NCBI GenBank assembly: GCA_947044405.1
Contig: CAMRHE010000156.1
Location: forward strand, 2,833,001 to 2,897,000
DNA length: 64,000 nucleotides
Direction: 5' to 3'
Origin: Leptodactylus fallax
Taxonomy: Eukaryota > Chordata > Amphibia > Anura > Leptodactylidae
Position numbers and translations under genes: made by a program. The notes beneath the pieces are model-generated. The model ran no database searches, had not been told where the DNA came from, and saw only the letters and a program-made list of their open reading frames with translations. Below are positions 54,335-64,000 of the stretch, piece by piece (the stretch's first letter is position 1; every line of letters starts with the position of its first letter).

Positions 54335-55669
54335 TTCATTTTAAAGAAGATCATCAAGATAGCCCTTACAGATCTGTAGCGATTTCCTGGTGAAAACTCT
54401 GGTATGGAGATCCTAATGCAGATCTCAATTCCTGACCGCGTTTTTAACATCAAACTGCTCCACGTCTGTAAGGGTTATCATGATGATTTTGGTATAATAT
54501 TAAAGTTGATATTTAAAATGAATCCTAGATCATCTTCATAGCCAAACAGATCCTGAGATATGAGGCTTTAAAGTGTCTTCTCCCCTCCAGCATCTCCGAA
54601 CAGCATTGGAGAAAGGGCAAAGGAGCAGAGCTGCAGAGACCATGATAAATCATCAATGTCTGTGCATAACCTATATGTGACTATGGGGAGGGGTAGTATA
54701 GACTTCTGCCATGTTATCCCCTCTCCCATCAATCAGAGAGCATACTATGCTTTTGCTCTCTTATTGTCACATAGAGGGATAATCTAATAACCCTCTGAGC
54801 CTAATCACAGGCGTATTCTTATGTAATATCCCTCTGAACATAATCAGGAAGTATATTGGCACTGTGACCCAGAGGTTTACAATTGTCCAGATTGTAGTAA
54901 CAAAAGAGTTGCACCAAACACTTACATAACAGATACACAAAGTCATCAATAACTTTTACTTTTGACCCTGTCCCTCTCCTGTCCATACCTGATCTTTATA
55001 AAGTTAAATACACCGACCGCCTCTCAATAATAGCAATAATGATTATCACTAGGGATGAACATATAAAACACTTCAGACAGGCGGAAAAAGTTCCGTCAGT
55101 CAGATAACACATTTTCATTTTCATTGAATGTCACCATATAAAATCCCAGTTTTTGGCAGCTTTCAGATGGGCATAATAGCAGGTGTTTTTTGCACTCACA
55201 GTACAAACACAACACCTGGACTTCCAGTAGGTCATCAAATCTAGAATTATGACTCTCTAACACCGGTAATGATAAACCACAGGAACTTCAGAGGTTGTGT
55301 CCATAATATGTGAGCAATAAAGCGGGCATATTCAGGGTCGGACTGGTACACCGGGGAACCGGTGAATCCAACGGTGGGCCCCGAGCCCCGACTATTAGTC
55401 CTCATGTCATGGGGGGATCCCGATCGGGCCTCTGACCAGAGGCGTAACGATCACGGTCGCAGGGGGTGCGACCGCAACCGGGCTCAGCGGGGTATGGGAC
55501 CCGTGGCCAGCTGGAGATGGCCGGGGCCCTGGGCCACTATGATAGCGGTCGGGGAAAGCCTGGTTCCCCGACCGCTATACATACTGTTATTGGAAAGGGG
55601 CCCTGGCATATTGCAGGCCCCTTTCCAATAGATGGCAGGGCAGGGGAGGTGGCTGAAAATAATAAACAC

Positions 55670-55984
55670 ATATTCTCACCTCTCCTGGGTGCAGCGTTCT
55701 CTCCGGCGCTCCTCCGTCATGTGACTGAAGCCTGTGATTAGGCCCTAGCGGTCACATGGGGCGCGGCCGTGTAATGACGTCAGTGCGCCCCCACGTGACC
55801 GCTGAGGCCCAATCACAGGCCTCAGCAGCAACGTCGGAAAAGGTCCTGAAGACAGCAGGATGGAGCGAGGATGCCAAGGAAAGGTAAAGCAAGGTGAGTA
55901 TGAATGTTTTTTATTTTGAATCACTTCCCCTGGGCCTCCGATTATTATACTCTGGGGTCTGAGGAGACCCCAGAGTATAATAAT
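55670..55984. repeat. palindromic core and hairpin inside the hAT element
   Basis: A core running from CTCACCTCTCC to AAGGTAAAGCAAGGTGAGTA contains TAATGACGTCAGTGCG with a perfect TGACGTCA and ATCACAGGCC in both orientations. Then comes a hairpin at 55942-55984 (TTATTATACTCTGGGGTC facing GACCCCAGAGTATAATAA). The same order occurs in the TA-flanked element at 38961-39290. Confidence 0.8.
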
Positions 55985-56010
55985 AACACTGAAGCAGGGG
56001 GGGGCTATTG

Positions 56011-56872
56011 GGCTCATATAATACTGGATGGGGGCCACTGTGGAGCTTATAATACTGGATGGGGGCCCCTGTAGAGAGCATATAATACTAGGTGGGGGCC
56101 ACTGTAGAGAGCATATAATACTGGGTGGGGGCCTCTGTAGAGAGCATATAATACTGGGTGGGGGCCACTGTGGGGAGTATATAATACTGGGTGGGGGCCC
56201 CTGTAGAGAGCATATAATACTGGGTGGGGGCCACTGTAGACAGCATATAATACTGGGTGGGGGCCTCTGTAGAGAGCATATAATACTGGGTGGGGGCCAC
56301 TGTGGGGAGTATATAATACTGGGTGGGGGCCCCTGTAGAGAGCATATAATACTGGGTGGGGGCCACTGTAGAGAGCATATAATACTGGGTGGGGGCCCCT
56401 GTAGAGAGCATATAATACTGGGTGGGGGCCACTGTGGAGCTTATAATACTGGATGGGGGCCCCTGTAGAGAGTATATAATACTGGGTGGGGGCCCCTGTA
56501 GAGAGTATATAATACTGGGTGGGGGCCACTGTAGAGAGCATATAATACTGGGTGGGGGCCCCTGTAGAGAGCATATAATACTGGGTGGGGGCCACTGTAG
56601 AGAGCATATAATACTGGGTGGGGGCCCTTGTAGAGAGCATATAATACTGGGTGGGGGCCACTGTAGAGAGCATATAATACTGGGTGGGGGCCCCTGTAGA
56701 GAGCATATAATACTGGGTGGGGGCCACTGTGGGGAGTATATAATACTGGGTGGGGGCCCCTGTAGAGAGCTTATAATACTGGGTGGGGGCCACTGTGGAG
56801 CTTATAATACTGGGTGGGGGCCACTGTGGAGCTTATAATACTGGGTGGGGGCCACTGTGGAGCTTATACTCC
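56011..56872. repeat. 33-bp minisatellite, about 26 copies
   Basis: The unit is GGGTGGGGGCCACTGTAGAG followed by AGCATATAATACT. The period of 33 was checked from unit starts at 56123 and 56156. Variants are GCCACTG, GCCCCTG or GCCTCTG, and TAGAGAGCAT or TGGGGAGTAT or TGGAGCTTAT. Short 30-bp units occur near both edges. Because 33 is divisible by three, both strands stay open for long distances, which is not evidence of coding. It is homologous to the 31-bp unit at 39299. Confidence 0.95.
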
Positions 56873-57039
56873 ATACAGTGGCTCCTTCATTTTTTTTTAA
56901 ATTACACCGGGGCAGGTGAAAAAAACAAAACAAAACAAAAAAAACCCCAAACTTTATCTCCTGTCCCCAGTGTCTCCCAGCCAGTGAGGAATTCCGGCAA
57001 AAAGAAGACAGCGGAGCTGCAGGACCGGACCGTGCTGGG

Positions 57040-57175
57040 AGGACACCGGAGCCAGGTGAATATGTTTAGTGTGTTTTTTTTTTTTGGGGGGGGGGAGTAG
57101 GGGGGATTCACCTCCCCCGGACTAATTATTAAAAAAGAAAAAAATTATACTGGACAACCTCTTTAAAGTGGCCCT
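57040..57175. repeat. shared module ending GGACAACCTCTTTAA (copy 2)
   Basis: GGACACCGGAGCCAGGTGAA is followed by TATG, poly(T), a G run, TTCACCTCCCCCGGACTAAT, an A-rich stretch and CTGGACAACCTCTTTAA. It is the same order as at 37870-37997 and 58040-58140. Confidence 0.65.
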
Positions 57176-57183
57176 GGGGGGGT

Positions 57184-57608
57184 ATATTAAAGGGGTTGTC
57201 AAGGCATAATTTGTTATGGTTTATCCTCAGGATAGGCCATAGATACCTGACCTGTAGGGGGCTGACCACGGACCGATCAGCTGTATGGAACCACTTCTGA
57301 TGCCCGTCATGTACACAATACAGGGCCAGAAGCAGAAAGCTCTGTCCACTGTATATTAGCTGGGCACCTTCACTGCATCTCAGCACTTATTGAAGTCAGT
57401 AGGAGCGGAGCTGCAGTGAAGGCGCCGGGCTGCTATACAGTGGATGGAGCTTTCTGCTTCTGGCCCTGTATTGTGTACAGGACGGGCATCAGAAGTGGCT
57501 CTGAACAGCTGATGGGGCCGTGTGTCAGCCCCCTACCGATCAGGTATTTATGGCCTATCCTGAGCATAGGCTATAAAAAAGATTAACCCTGGACAACCCC
57601 TTTAATAT
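57184..57608. mobile_element. foldback MITE nested in the hAT element
   Basis: The ends ATATTAAAGGGGTTGTC and GACAACCCCTTTAATAT are perfect inverted repeats over 17 bp. The interior arms also pair at length, for example CAGAAGCAGAAAGCTC facing GAGCTTTCTGCTTCTG and GGATAGGCCATA facing TATGGCCTATCC. It is 425 bp, non-coding, and inserted in the 55333-58492 element. Confidence 0.9.
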
Positions 57609-57769
57609 TCCCCACACAGTTTAATGTCCCCCCCACAGGATGTCAGCCCCCATCACTGCTCCCACACAATATAATGACCACATCACTGTTCCCCATACAG
57701 TATGGGGGACAAGTGAAGAGGCCACTATGTGGGGGGACCAGTGAAGTGACCATAGAAATTTTTGGCCCA

Positions 57770-58140
57770 GACAACCCCTTAAAATAGGTTGTCCATAAAC
57801 TGGAGCGACCACTGTGTCGGTCGCCAGGGAGGTGTAAAAATAAGAAATTTTTTTTTAAAAAAAGCTCACCTGTCCCCAGCACCCCGATGTCCCCTGCCTG
57901 TGTCTGTTCGGTCTCATGGCGGCGCCTCATTTCTGGAAATCCTGTACCTAATTGGTCTTAGCGATCACATGAGGTGCAGGACTCCCCGCAAGGAGTCGCC
58001 GGCACGAGACTGAATGGACACTGACAGCGGACAACAGAGCGCCGGGGACAGGTGAGTATGCTTTTTAATTTACTTATTTTTTTACTTTACACCTCCCGCC
58101 AGCTACATTGGTTGCTCCAATTCCTGGACAACCTCTTTAA
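57770..58140. repeat. palindromic core with CTCACCTGTCCCC arms plus shared module (copy 3)
   Basis: CTCACCTGTCCCCAGCACCC at about 57865 faces GCGCCGGGGACAGGTGAGTA at about 58040-58060. Both sides present a splice-donor-like AGGTGAG pointing outward on opposite strands. AAAATAGGTTGTCCATAAAC at the left and CTGGACAACCTCTTTAA at the right are the inverted ends. So it is a third foldback within the hAT element. Confidence 0.7.
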
Positions 58141-59774
58141 AGGATTTATCCATCTTTCTAATATTGATTGCCTGTCCTTAGGATAGGCTATCAATATTAC
58201 ATCTGCGATGATACAACAGCCAGGACCTCTGCAGATCAGCTTTTCCAGGACAGTGCGGCTACAGGTAAAGGTAACAATTCTTGGAGCCACGCTGCTTACT
58301 TGCCATACAAGGTGTAGCAGTAGGTTTAGGTAGTGCAGTGGTGCACATGGTATAGTGGTTGAGCAGCATGGCTCCCAACATGTTATTACCTTTAGCCGCC
58401 CTGTCTCGGTACCGCTGATCTGCAGGGGTCCTGATGGTGGGCCCCTAGAAACAATTCCACTGGTGGGCCCTAGACATCCCAGTCCGACACTGGGCATATT
58501 ACACCAATCTGAAACTGGCCCTAGTTATCACATTAGTTAGGTATAGAGATTATAATTATTCATTAGAGTTACAATTTTCGTAGGGGGATAGAAAATTATA
58601 TTCTTATGTAAACCCCTATTTAATTTGCATGCACAAAATTGGTTGCTGCATTTCTGCAATTTTTGACGTTTCTTTAAAACCTTCACCTGTAAATATATAT
58701 ATGTGTGTGGTATGTATGAATTCTTCACATCTTGCAGTTTTTTGGAAAGTACATTTTGTTTGCAGAAAGGGACTGCTTGAGCATGCATTTTAGTGGCAAA
58801 TTTGAATTTTTGTGCAATTAATGTGCTTGTAATCTGTTTGCTGCAAAGTTGCATGAAGGTGTTTGTACTGTATATATGAAATATTAAGTTGTGTTTTTAT
58901 GCACGGTATGCTGTGCAATCTCAAAAAAGTTAGATTTTGGTATCACAGTCACAGTTTGCTATGTGCATAGATTTTTAACATATTAGTGAATGACAGCAAC
59001 ATATTGCTTGTCTTCTGTATGTGTTCAGTGTTCTTTAGAGTACGAGCTCTTGTAGTTGATGTTTGCTTTATATAAATTGTGTAAACCTTGATCTATTATT
59101 TTACATGTGTTTTGTGTGTGAATGTGCGACTGAATATGAGTTTTAGGTGCAAATATATGTTTTATTACATTTTTATAAAAATGTGTTTGTCACAGTTACA
59201 TGAAGGTGGACATGGCTATTATCCATCATATAGGATTTAGAAATATATAGGATTTAGGGGTGCACTTGTTTTTCACACTGTGTAATCCCTACATTTTATA
59301 GGATGATACTCTTTTAACATTTTCAGCTTCAAAGCAGATTTTTGTTCCTTCCAGTTCTGGTGATTTTATGAAGATATGCGCATGCAGGTGTAGGCCTTAG
59401 TGATATTAATGAACACATGTTGAACCCTTATTTTTAGGAGGTGTGGTGCATATAACTTTTTGTTTGGGTTTCACTTTAGCAACTAATATAAATTTATTTG
59501 CACTTTAAATCAAAATTGTATGAAGGTGTCTGTATAATTTTTTTAATGTTGCAATTTAGGTTTTATTTGTCCATCTCAAAACTGTGAAAATTGCCTTAAC
59601 TACCAGAGGTGAAAAATATCTGAAAACCCCAGCCAGTAAAAGGGTTAAAAACAATGCATGCTGACAGCTGCAATCTGTTGGTAATGAGCAATTTACAACA
59701 CACAGCAAATTTCAATGTGAACGAAACCTATGGATAAAGAGAAATATTATCATAGTTTATTATAGTTTACTTAC

Positions 59775-59966
59775 CGCACTAGTTTCAAAAAGAAGCTCCC
59801 GCTCATCCACAACTATCTTGTAGGTGTTGGCTAATGGAGCACCAAAAGAAAGGATATGTTCGTAGTGAAATACTTCCAAAGGTCTTCCTTCTCCTCTTTT
59901 ATAGACTGACACAGATTCAACGCTCACACCTAACCACAATTCTTGAGGAAATCCACCTTCTTTGCA
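59775..59966 (-). CDS. myo10: myo10 penultimate coding exon (FERM F3 part)
   Basis: It encodes 64 codons in phase 0 on both sides, with acceptor CTACAG before 59966 and donor GTAAGT after 59775. The peptide begins CKEGGFPQELWLGVSVESVS and continues VYKRGEGRPLEVFHYEHIL, SFGAPLANTYKIVVDERELL and FETSA. It is the PH-like F3 lobe of the myosin-X FERM domain, which in the known protein contacts cargo tails such as integrin beta and DCC. It is nearly identical in layout to mammalian MYO10. No stop, shift or missing splice site was seen. Confidence 0.97.
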
Positions 59967-60135
59967 CTGTAGAACAAGCAAACCAATGCACCATTCAGCT
60001 TCTGATATTCATCTATATATTTGACAGTTAATAAACACTTATTTGCAGTGAATATATCTACTTTGTCTATTCAACATACCACAGAGAAATACAAAGTATT
60101 TCATTTTGCACACACAATGCTTACAATTTTCTTAC
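59967..60135 (-). other. myo10: myo10 intron (169 bp)
   Basis: A short intron with GTAAGA donor and CTACAG acceptor on the minus strand. No repeat is seen in it, in contrast to the 12.6 kb intron that follows. Confidence 0.92.
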
Positions 60136-60585
60136 CTCAACATCAAACAGAGTTGACCCATAGCCAGGCCATTCTTTTATCAAGGCCATGTATTTGGTCA
60201 TGCACTGCTCTGGAGTCATCCCCTGAAGCTTCTTCCATTTGTCAATTATATTGGTCCTGGTTGACATCACCTCTTCTTTAACCCACATATCCACTTGGTC
60301 TTCTTCTACTTTTTGTTTACTCACAGAGCCACTTCTGAAGCTTCGTCTTAATGTTCCTTCCAAGAAACTAGAGCGCTTCCTCTCAGATCTTTCTATTGGT
60401 GTAGAACCTTTGGTGGACTGGCAAATTCGGGACTTCAGTTTCTCAACAGGGTAAAATTGTTCCATCTCTGGTACAGCAGTGTGTGGGCTGTGGTCACCTT
60501 GTAAATACTGTAACCTTAAAGCGGCCAGGACCTGAAGTGTTTCTTCAGGTGCTGGATAGTGTCCCCGAGTAACTGCTTCATGTGC
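60136..60585 (-). CDS. myo10: myo10 coding exon (FERM F2 to F3)
   Basis: It encodes 150 codons in phase 0, with acceptor TTTTTTTTCAG before 60585 and donor GTAAGA after 60136. The peptide begins AHEAVTRGHYPAPEETLQVL and AALRLQYLQGD, the conserved F2 start. It later has SFLEGTLRRSFRSGSV and ends MTKYMALIKEWPGYGSTLFD-VE. The variable middle (HSPHTAVPEMEQFYPVEKL) is diverged from mammalian MYO10. This part of the FERM domain forms the F2 helical lobe and the link to F3. The frame is intact. Confidence 0.97.
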
Positions 60586-60754
60586 CTGAAAAAAATATAA
60601 TGGTGTCAGGTTCAAAACTTTCTTACAAATATATGCTAGTATATTGGATTATTTCATATTTGTGATACGTAATACATGACTACAGTTTTGTTCTGAAGAT
60701 CCCTTAATATAATATATAAAAAAAAACATTAAAAAATGGTCACTTTAATCTTAC
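60586..60754 (-). other. myo10: myo10 intron (169 bp)
   Basis: A short intron with GTAAGA donor and a polypyrimidine tract ending in CAG on the minus strand. It contains A-rich runs and no recognised repeat. Confidence 0.92.
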
Positions 60755-60875
60755 CTGTTCAAACATAAATGCATATTCAACACTGTCTCTTGGTATATGA
60801 TCTGTGTCTAAGAAACAATACAGCTTAAAGTAGAACTTCCACTGTCTGTCTCCTGCATCTGTACTTGCCGTAAGC
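60755..60875 (-). CDS. myo10: myo10 coding exon (FERM F1/F2 junction)
   Basis: It is 121 bases: one base completing an arginine codon with the upstream exon, then 40 codons. The peptide is LTASTDAGDRQWKFYFKLYC followed by FLDTDHIPRDSVEYAFMFEQ. The WKFYFKLYCFLDTD stretch is characteristic of the myosin-X FERM domain. The acceptor is TTTCCAAG and the donor GTAAGA. Confidence 0.97.
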
Positions 60876-62025
60876 CTTGGAAAGATAAAAACATTGTATA
60901 AGATTTGCTACTGAATTCTCTGACAAATTCATGTAGAGTTAGAGACATGATCTAATTCATGCACTATAGCTATTAAGCAAACACTAAGGTGAGTAGAAAA
61001 CAAAGTGAATTTTTGATCTTCTTTATATAACAGCAAACTAATCTGTTGAGAGATTAGACTATGGTCCCACTAGACAACAGATACAAGTAGTAGACCTTCC
61101 TCTAAAACCAGTAGGGAAATAATTGCTCTTGTGAGTTTTGCATGGTAATGTTACTATTCTCAGTCCAGTGCCCAGGGCAATTTTAAGAAAGCTACATTGG
61201 TGATCAGCAGAAAATTGTGATTCAGGCATAGGAAAACCCTGGTGTTCAGCTGTTATTATTGTGGAAATCTACTACAGTAGCTAGGTTTATATGCACTAAT
61301 CCTTATAGCAATTTCTATTAATTTGCAGAATATATGCTGTATTGGTCAATCTACATCATGTTTGTAGATTCTGCTGTACTGACTTATGTATGTAAGCAAA
61401 AAGTTCTGTATAGCTATATCCCCAGTACTTAATTAAACTACAGTTTATGACAAAGTATGCAGACAAAAATGTTTCTTGTGGTAACCAGAGAAGCTATTTA
61501 TATGATCATGGACCATAATATATTATGGTTCTACAAATAACTAAATGAGGCTAGGTTCATATCTGCGTCAAAGTTTCTGTAGGAGACTCCACGACAGATT
61601 ACGTTGAAAATCAGCAGAGAGAAAAGTCCTCCACTGACTTTTCTCTTTTCAGTATAAAAACGGCAGAAACCCAGCGGACCCTACACGATGGAGAGCTGAT
61701 ATAGATTTCTGATGCCCAGGTTCAGCAGTTTAGTAAAGCATATTGTAAAGTAGATACTCTATAAAATAAAATAATTATGTCAAAGTATTGGACTAAAATA
61801 GACTTTTTATTAAATATGGATGGCTATCTCCAACAGTCCGATAGAAAAGAATGGGGTGGTGGTAACACATTCACTCTACTGCTCCATTCTACTGATTCCT
61901 GGTGGTTCCAGTCATTGGTATAGATACTTATCTCTTACCCCATAGATAGGGCATACATGTTAGTAGTGAGAGAAATTATCTAAATGCTGTTTAATGATCA
62001 TGAATGGTGAACATGTAAAACCTAC
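60876..62025 (-). other. myo10: myo10 intron (1.15 kb)
   Basis: It is bounded by GTAGGT (donor, 62025) and CCAAG (acceptor, 60876). A MITE-like segment with GAGGCTAGGTTCATATCTGC and an internal palindrome AGAGAAAAGTC...GACTTTTCTCT lies at about 61549-61720. The rest shows nothing recognised. Confidence 0.9.
61549..61725. mobile_element. MITE-like fragment, GGCTAGGTTCA-ended
   Basis: GAGGCTAGGTTCATATCTGC at the left resembles the GGTTCACACTAG ends seen elsewhere. CAGAGAGAAAAGTC and GACTTTTCTCTTTTC form an internal hairpin at about 61615-61652. The right end is unclear. Confidence 0.45.
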
Positions 62026-62162
62026 CTTTCAAACTTAGCCAGTACATCTGCTACAACAGCTCTGCTTTCAATGGCTTTTTCTGTGACACCATTGTACTCA
62101 AAGAGGGCAAACATATTTCTGCTATCTTCCATGGCCAGGCCCCGGATCAACTTCTCTACAAC
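62026..62162 (-). CDS. myo10: myo10 coding exon (FERM F1)
   Basis: It encodes 45 codons plus two bases (the AG of a split arginine codon), with acceptor TTTTTGTAG before 62162 and donor GTAGGT after 62026. The peptide VVEKLIRGLAMEDSRNMFAL continues FEYNGVTEKAIESRAVVADV and LAKFE. It is the end of the F1 ubiquitin-like lobe of the myosin-X FERM domain. The upstream exon lies beyond the window. With the four following exons it gives 336 residues to the stop. Confidence 0.97.
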
Positions 62163-63017
62163 CTACAAAAAGATAATTAGTTTTCCTCATTCTGGTCTGT
62201 AGAAATTACAATGTAGTATTAAATGCCACCCACTGAAAACAATGAGTAACTAAGTCCTCTATGGTTGCCCATTGCTGTGGCTCTCCACTACCAGAGGAAA
62301 GCACAGAACTGCCATATGGATGTAGCCCCTTTAAGAAGGAAATTAAACATAACAATAACACTATAAATTTACAGTGTATTATCAAGTGATATAATAAAAT
62401 ACAGTAATCCTTTATTATATGAACTAGACAGACTTTGACTTTATATAAATTGACAGACTTTGAGGTGAAAAACATCACATTACTAAGAGAAGAAGGATGG
62501 TTGTTTTCGATGAATGGCCGTTATGGCCAAGCTGTTAGGAGGTATTGGGAACAGTGGTTACACAAAGGCACATGCACAAGGTGAACAGGCTAGGTAGGTT
62601 CATTTGATCTGCTGACAAGCTTGAGCAGCTCCCACAGTTTGCTTGTCCACCATCCAGACATAGGTGGTGTCACCTTCATTACACACCCCTGTCTCTGACT
62701 GGACCAATTCAAGGCACTTAGCAGAAGGAAATTTAGTGCCATGGTGCGTATTAGGTGTCCTGTCATTGAGAGCCAGCCACCTTAATTTGCAATGATGTTG
62801 AAAAAGCAGGACTAAGCACTGGAATTTTATCGACATTAGAGACAAATCCAGGTCCTGTTTGGAATCTGACAATGGTTGGGATCAAGTATAGAGGCCTTCA
62901 ATCCTGCCCTTGTTGTGGAGCAATACATTGCCTAACTGCTAGTGTGATGATCTGGGGAGCCATTGCATATGTTGATCACCTTTGGTAGTGATACAAGGGA
63001 CACTAACAGCTTTACTA

Positions 63018-64000
<983 letters not shown>

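Larger units (their letters stand above)
51370..54640. repeat. older foldback element split by the Penelope-like insertion
   Basis: Outside the Penelope-like element, TCAGGATCCATTAGGGCTAT and GAAGAAGATCTTGGATTCAT at 51479-51520 are mirrored in inverse at about 54510-54565 (ATGAATCCTAGATCATCTTC and ATAGCCAAACAGATCCTGAG). Once the insertion and one target duplication are removed, the two arms lie close together. So a foldback MITE was the insertion target. Its outer ends are approximate. Confidence 0.65.
55333..58492. mobile_element. 3.16 kb non-autonomous hAT element with perfect 8-bp target duplication
   Basis: GGCATATT lies on both sides (55325-55332 and 58493-58500), the 8-bp duplication of hAT insertions. 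The ends CAGGGTCGGACTGG and CCAGTCCGACACTG are inverted repeats, with further subterminal GGTGGGCCC motifs at both ends. No transposase is encoded. The interior is a mosaic of a GC-rich palindromic core, a hairpin, a 33-bp minisatellite, a nested foldback MITE and two copies of the GGACAACC-CTTTAA module. It is a large composite passenger element in the myo10 intron. Confidence 0.95.
47191..59774 (-). other. myo10: last myo10 intron (12.6 kb), rich in transposons
   Basis: It is bounded by a GTAAGT donor at 59774-59769 and an AG acceptor at 47192-47191. Contents, listed separately, are a MITE-like core near 48283-48610, a degenerate repeat array (49790-50830), a Penelope-like element (51530-54334) and a hAT element (55333-58492). 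The stretches 47200-48280, 48650-49780 and 58500-59774 show no recognisable feature beyond short CCCCTTTAA element ends. Confidence 0.9.

Noticed and set aside
55742..55800. Perfect CRE (TGACGTCA) as a host regulatory element
   Set aside because: It lies in the palindromic core of a hAT element and the same core with GACGTC occurs elsewhere in the window. It is a property of the repeat; host use is unproven.
56028..56838. Long open frames on both strands with repeats like IILGGGPCREH and APTQYYMLS
   Set aside because: A period of 33 bp is divisible by three, so any frame without a stop in one unit stays open. All six frames are affected alike, which shows repeat structure and not coding.
62500..63010. 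Possible mariner or Tc1 remnant
   Set aside because: Only a WGAI-like patch is readable near 62946. No terminal repeat or catalytic motif was found, so it was left unclassified.

Overview
The window is vertebrate nuclear DNA, most likely from an anuran amphibian. It holds pieces of two host genes, both on the minus strand, in a landscape made almost entirely of transposable elements. The amphibian call rests on the element mix: several Tc1-like families, a DIRS-type tyrosine-recombinase retroelement, Tx1-like and L1-like LINEs, a Penelope-like element, a tRNA-derived SINE and very many short foldback MITEs. The species cannot be named from sequence alone.

Host genes. At 9180-9343 (minus) is a CpG-rich first coding exon that fits retreg1 (FAM134B, ER-phagy receptor): 54 codons plus two bases, an in-frame upstream stop and a clean splice donor. 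Its first intron occupies 1-9179. At 47080-62162 (minus) are the last five coding exons of myo10 (unconventional myosin-X). They encode 336 residues of the C-terminal FERM region through to the stop codon, with all splice phases agreeing. In human, MYO10 and RETREG1 are neighbours on chromosome 5p15.1 in the same orientation and order, which supports both calls.

Layout. 1-9179: retreg1 intron 1 with a broken Tc1 relic carrying nested insertions and about ten foldback MITEs. 9180-9600: retreg1 exon 1 and promoter. 10177-11739: a Tc1-like transposon with an uninterrupted 338-residue transposase of DD35E spacing. 11801-14694: a foldback MITE, then a 2.4 kb tandem array of a 64-bp unit with 640-bp higher-order organisation. 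14695-23230: interspersed repeats, a dead Tc1 copy, and a DIRS element with inverted ends that was later hit by a hAT MITE and a SINE. 23228-33540: a Ty3/gypsy integrase fragment split by a 1.39 kb DNA transposon, then L1-like fragments on both strands. 33700-38470: a Tx1-like LINE broken by an L1 tail and a MITE. 38794-39923: a TA-flanked element with an internal minisatellite. 40015-41657: a second intact Tc1 (DD34E, 340 residues, TIRs of about 210 bp). 42700-46130: LINE and SINE fragments. 46135-47190: probable myo10 3'UTR and last coding exon. The 12.6 kb last myo10 intron holds a degenerate ~125-bp repeat array, a Penelope-like element with a 15-bp target duplication, and a 3.16 kb non-autonomous hAT element with a perfect 8-bp target duplication. 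63018-64000: the start of another dead Tc1.

Most noteworthy: two possibly recent autonomous Tc1 elements; an identical internal architecture (hairpin plus homologous minisatellite of 31 or 33 bp) inside two elements with unrelated ends; the higher-order satellite array; and insertions whose exact target duplications allow relative dating. No bacterial, viral or CRISPR features are present.
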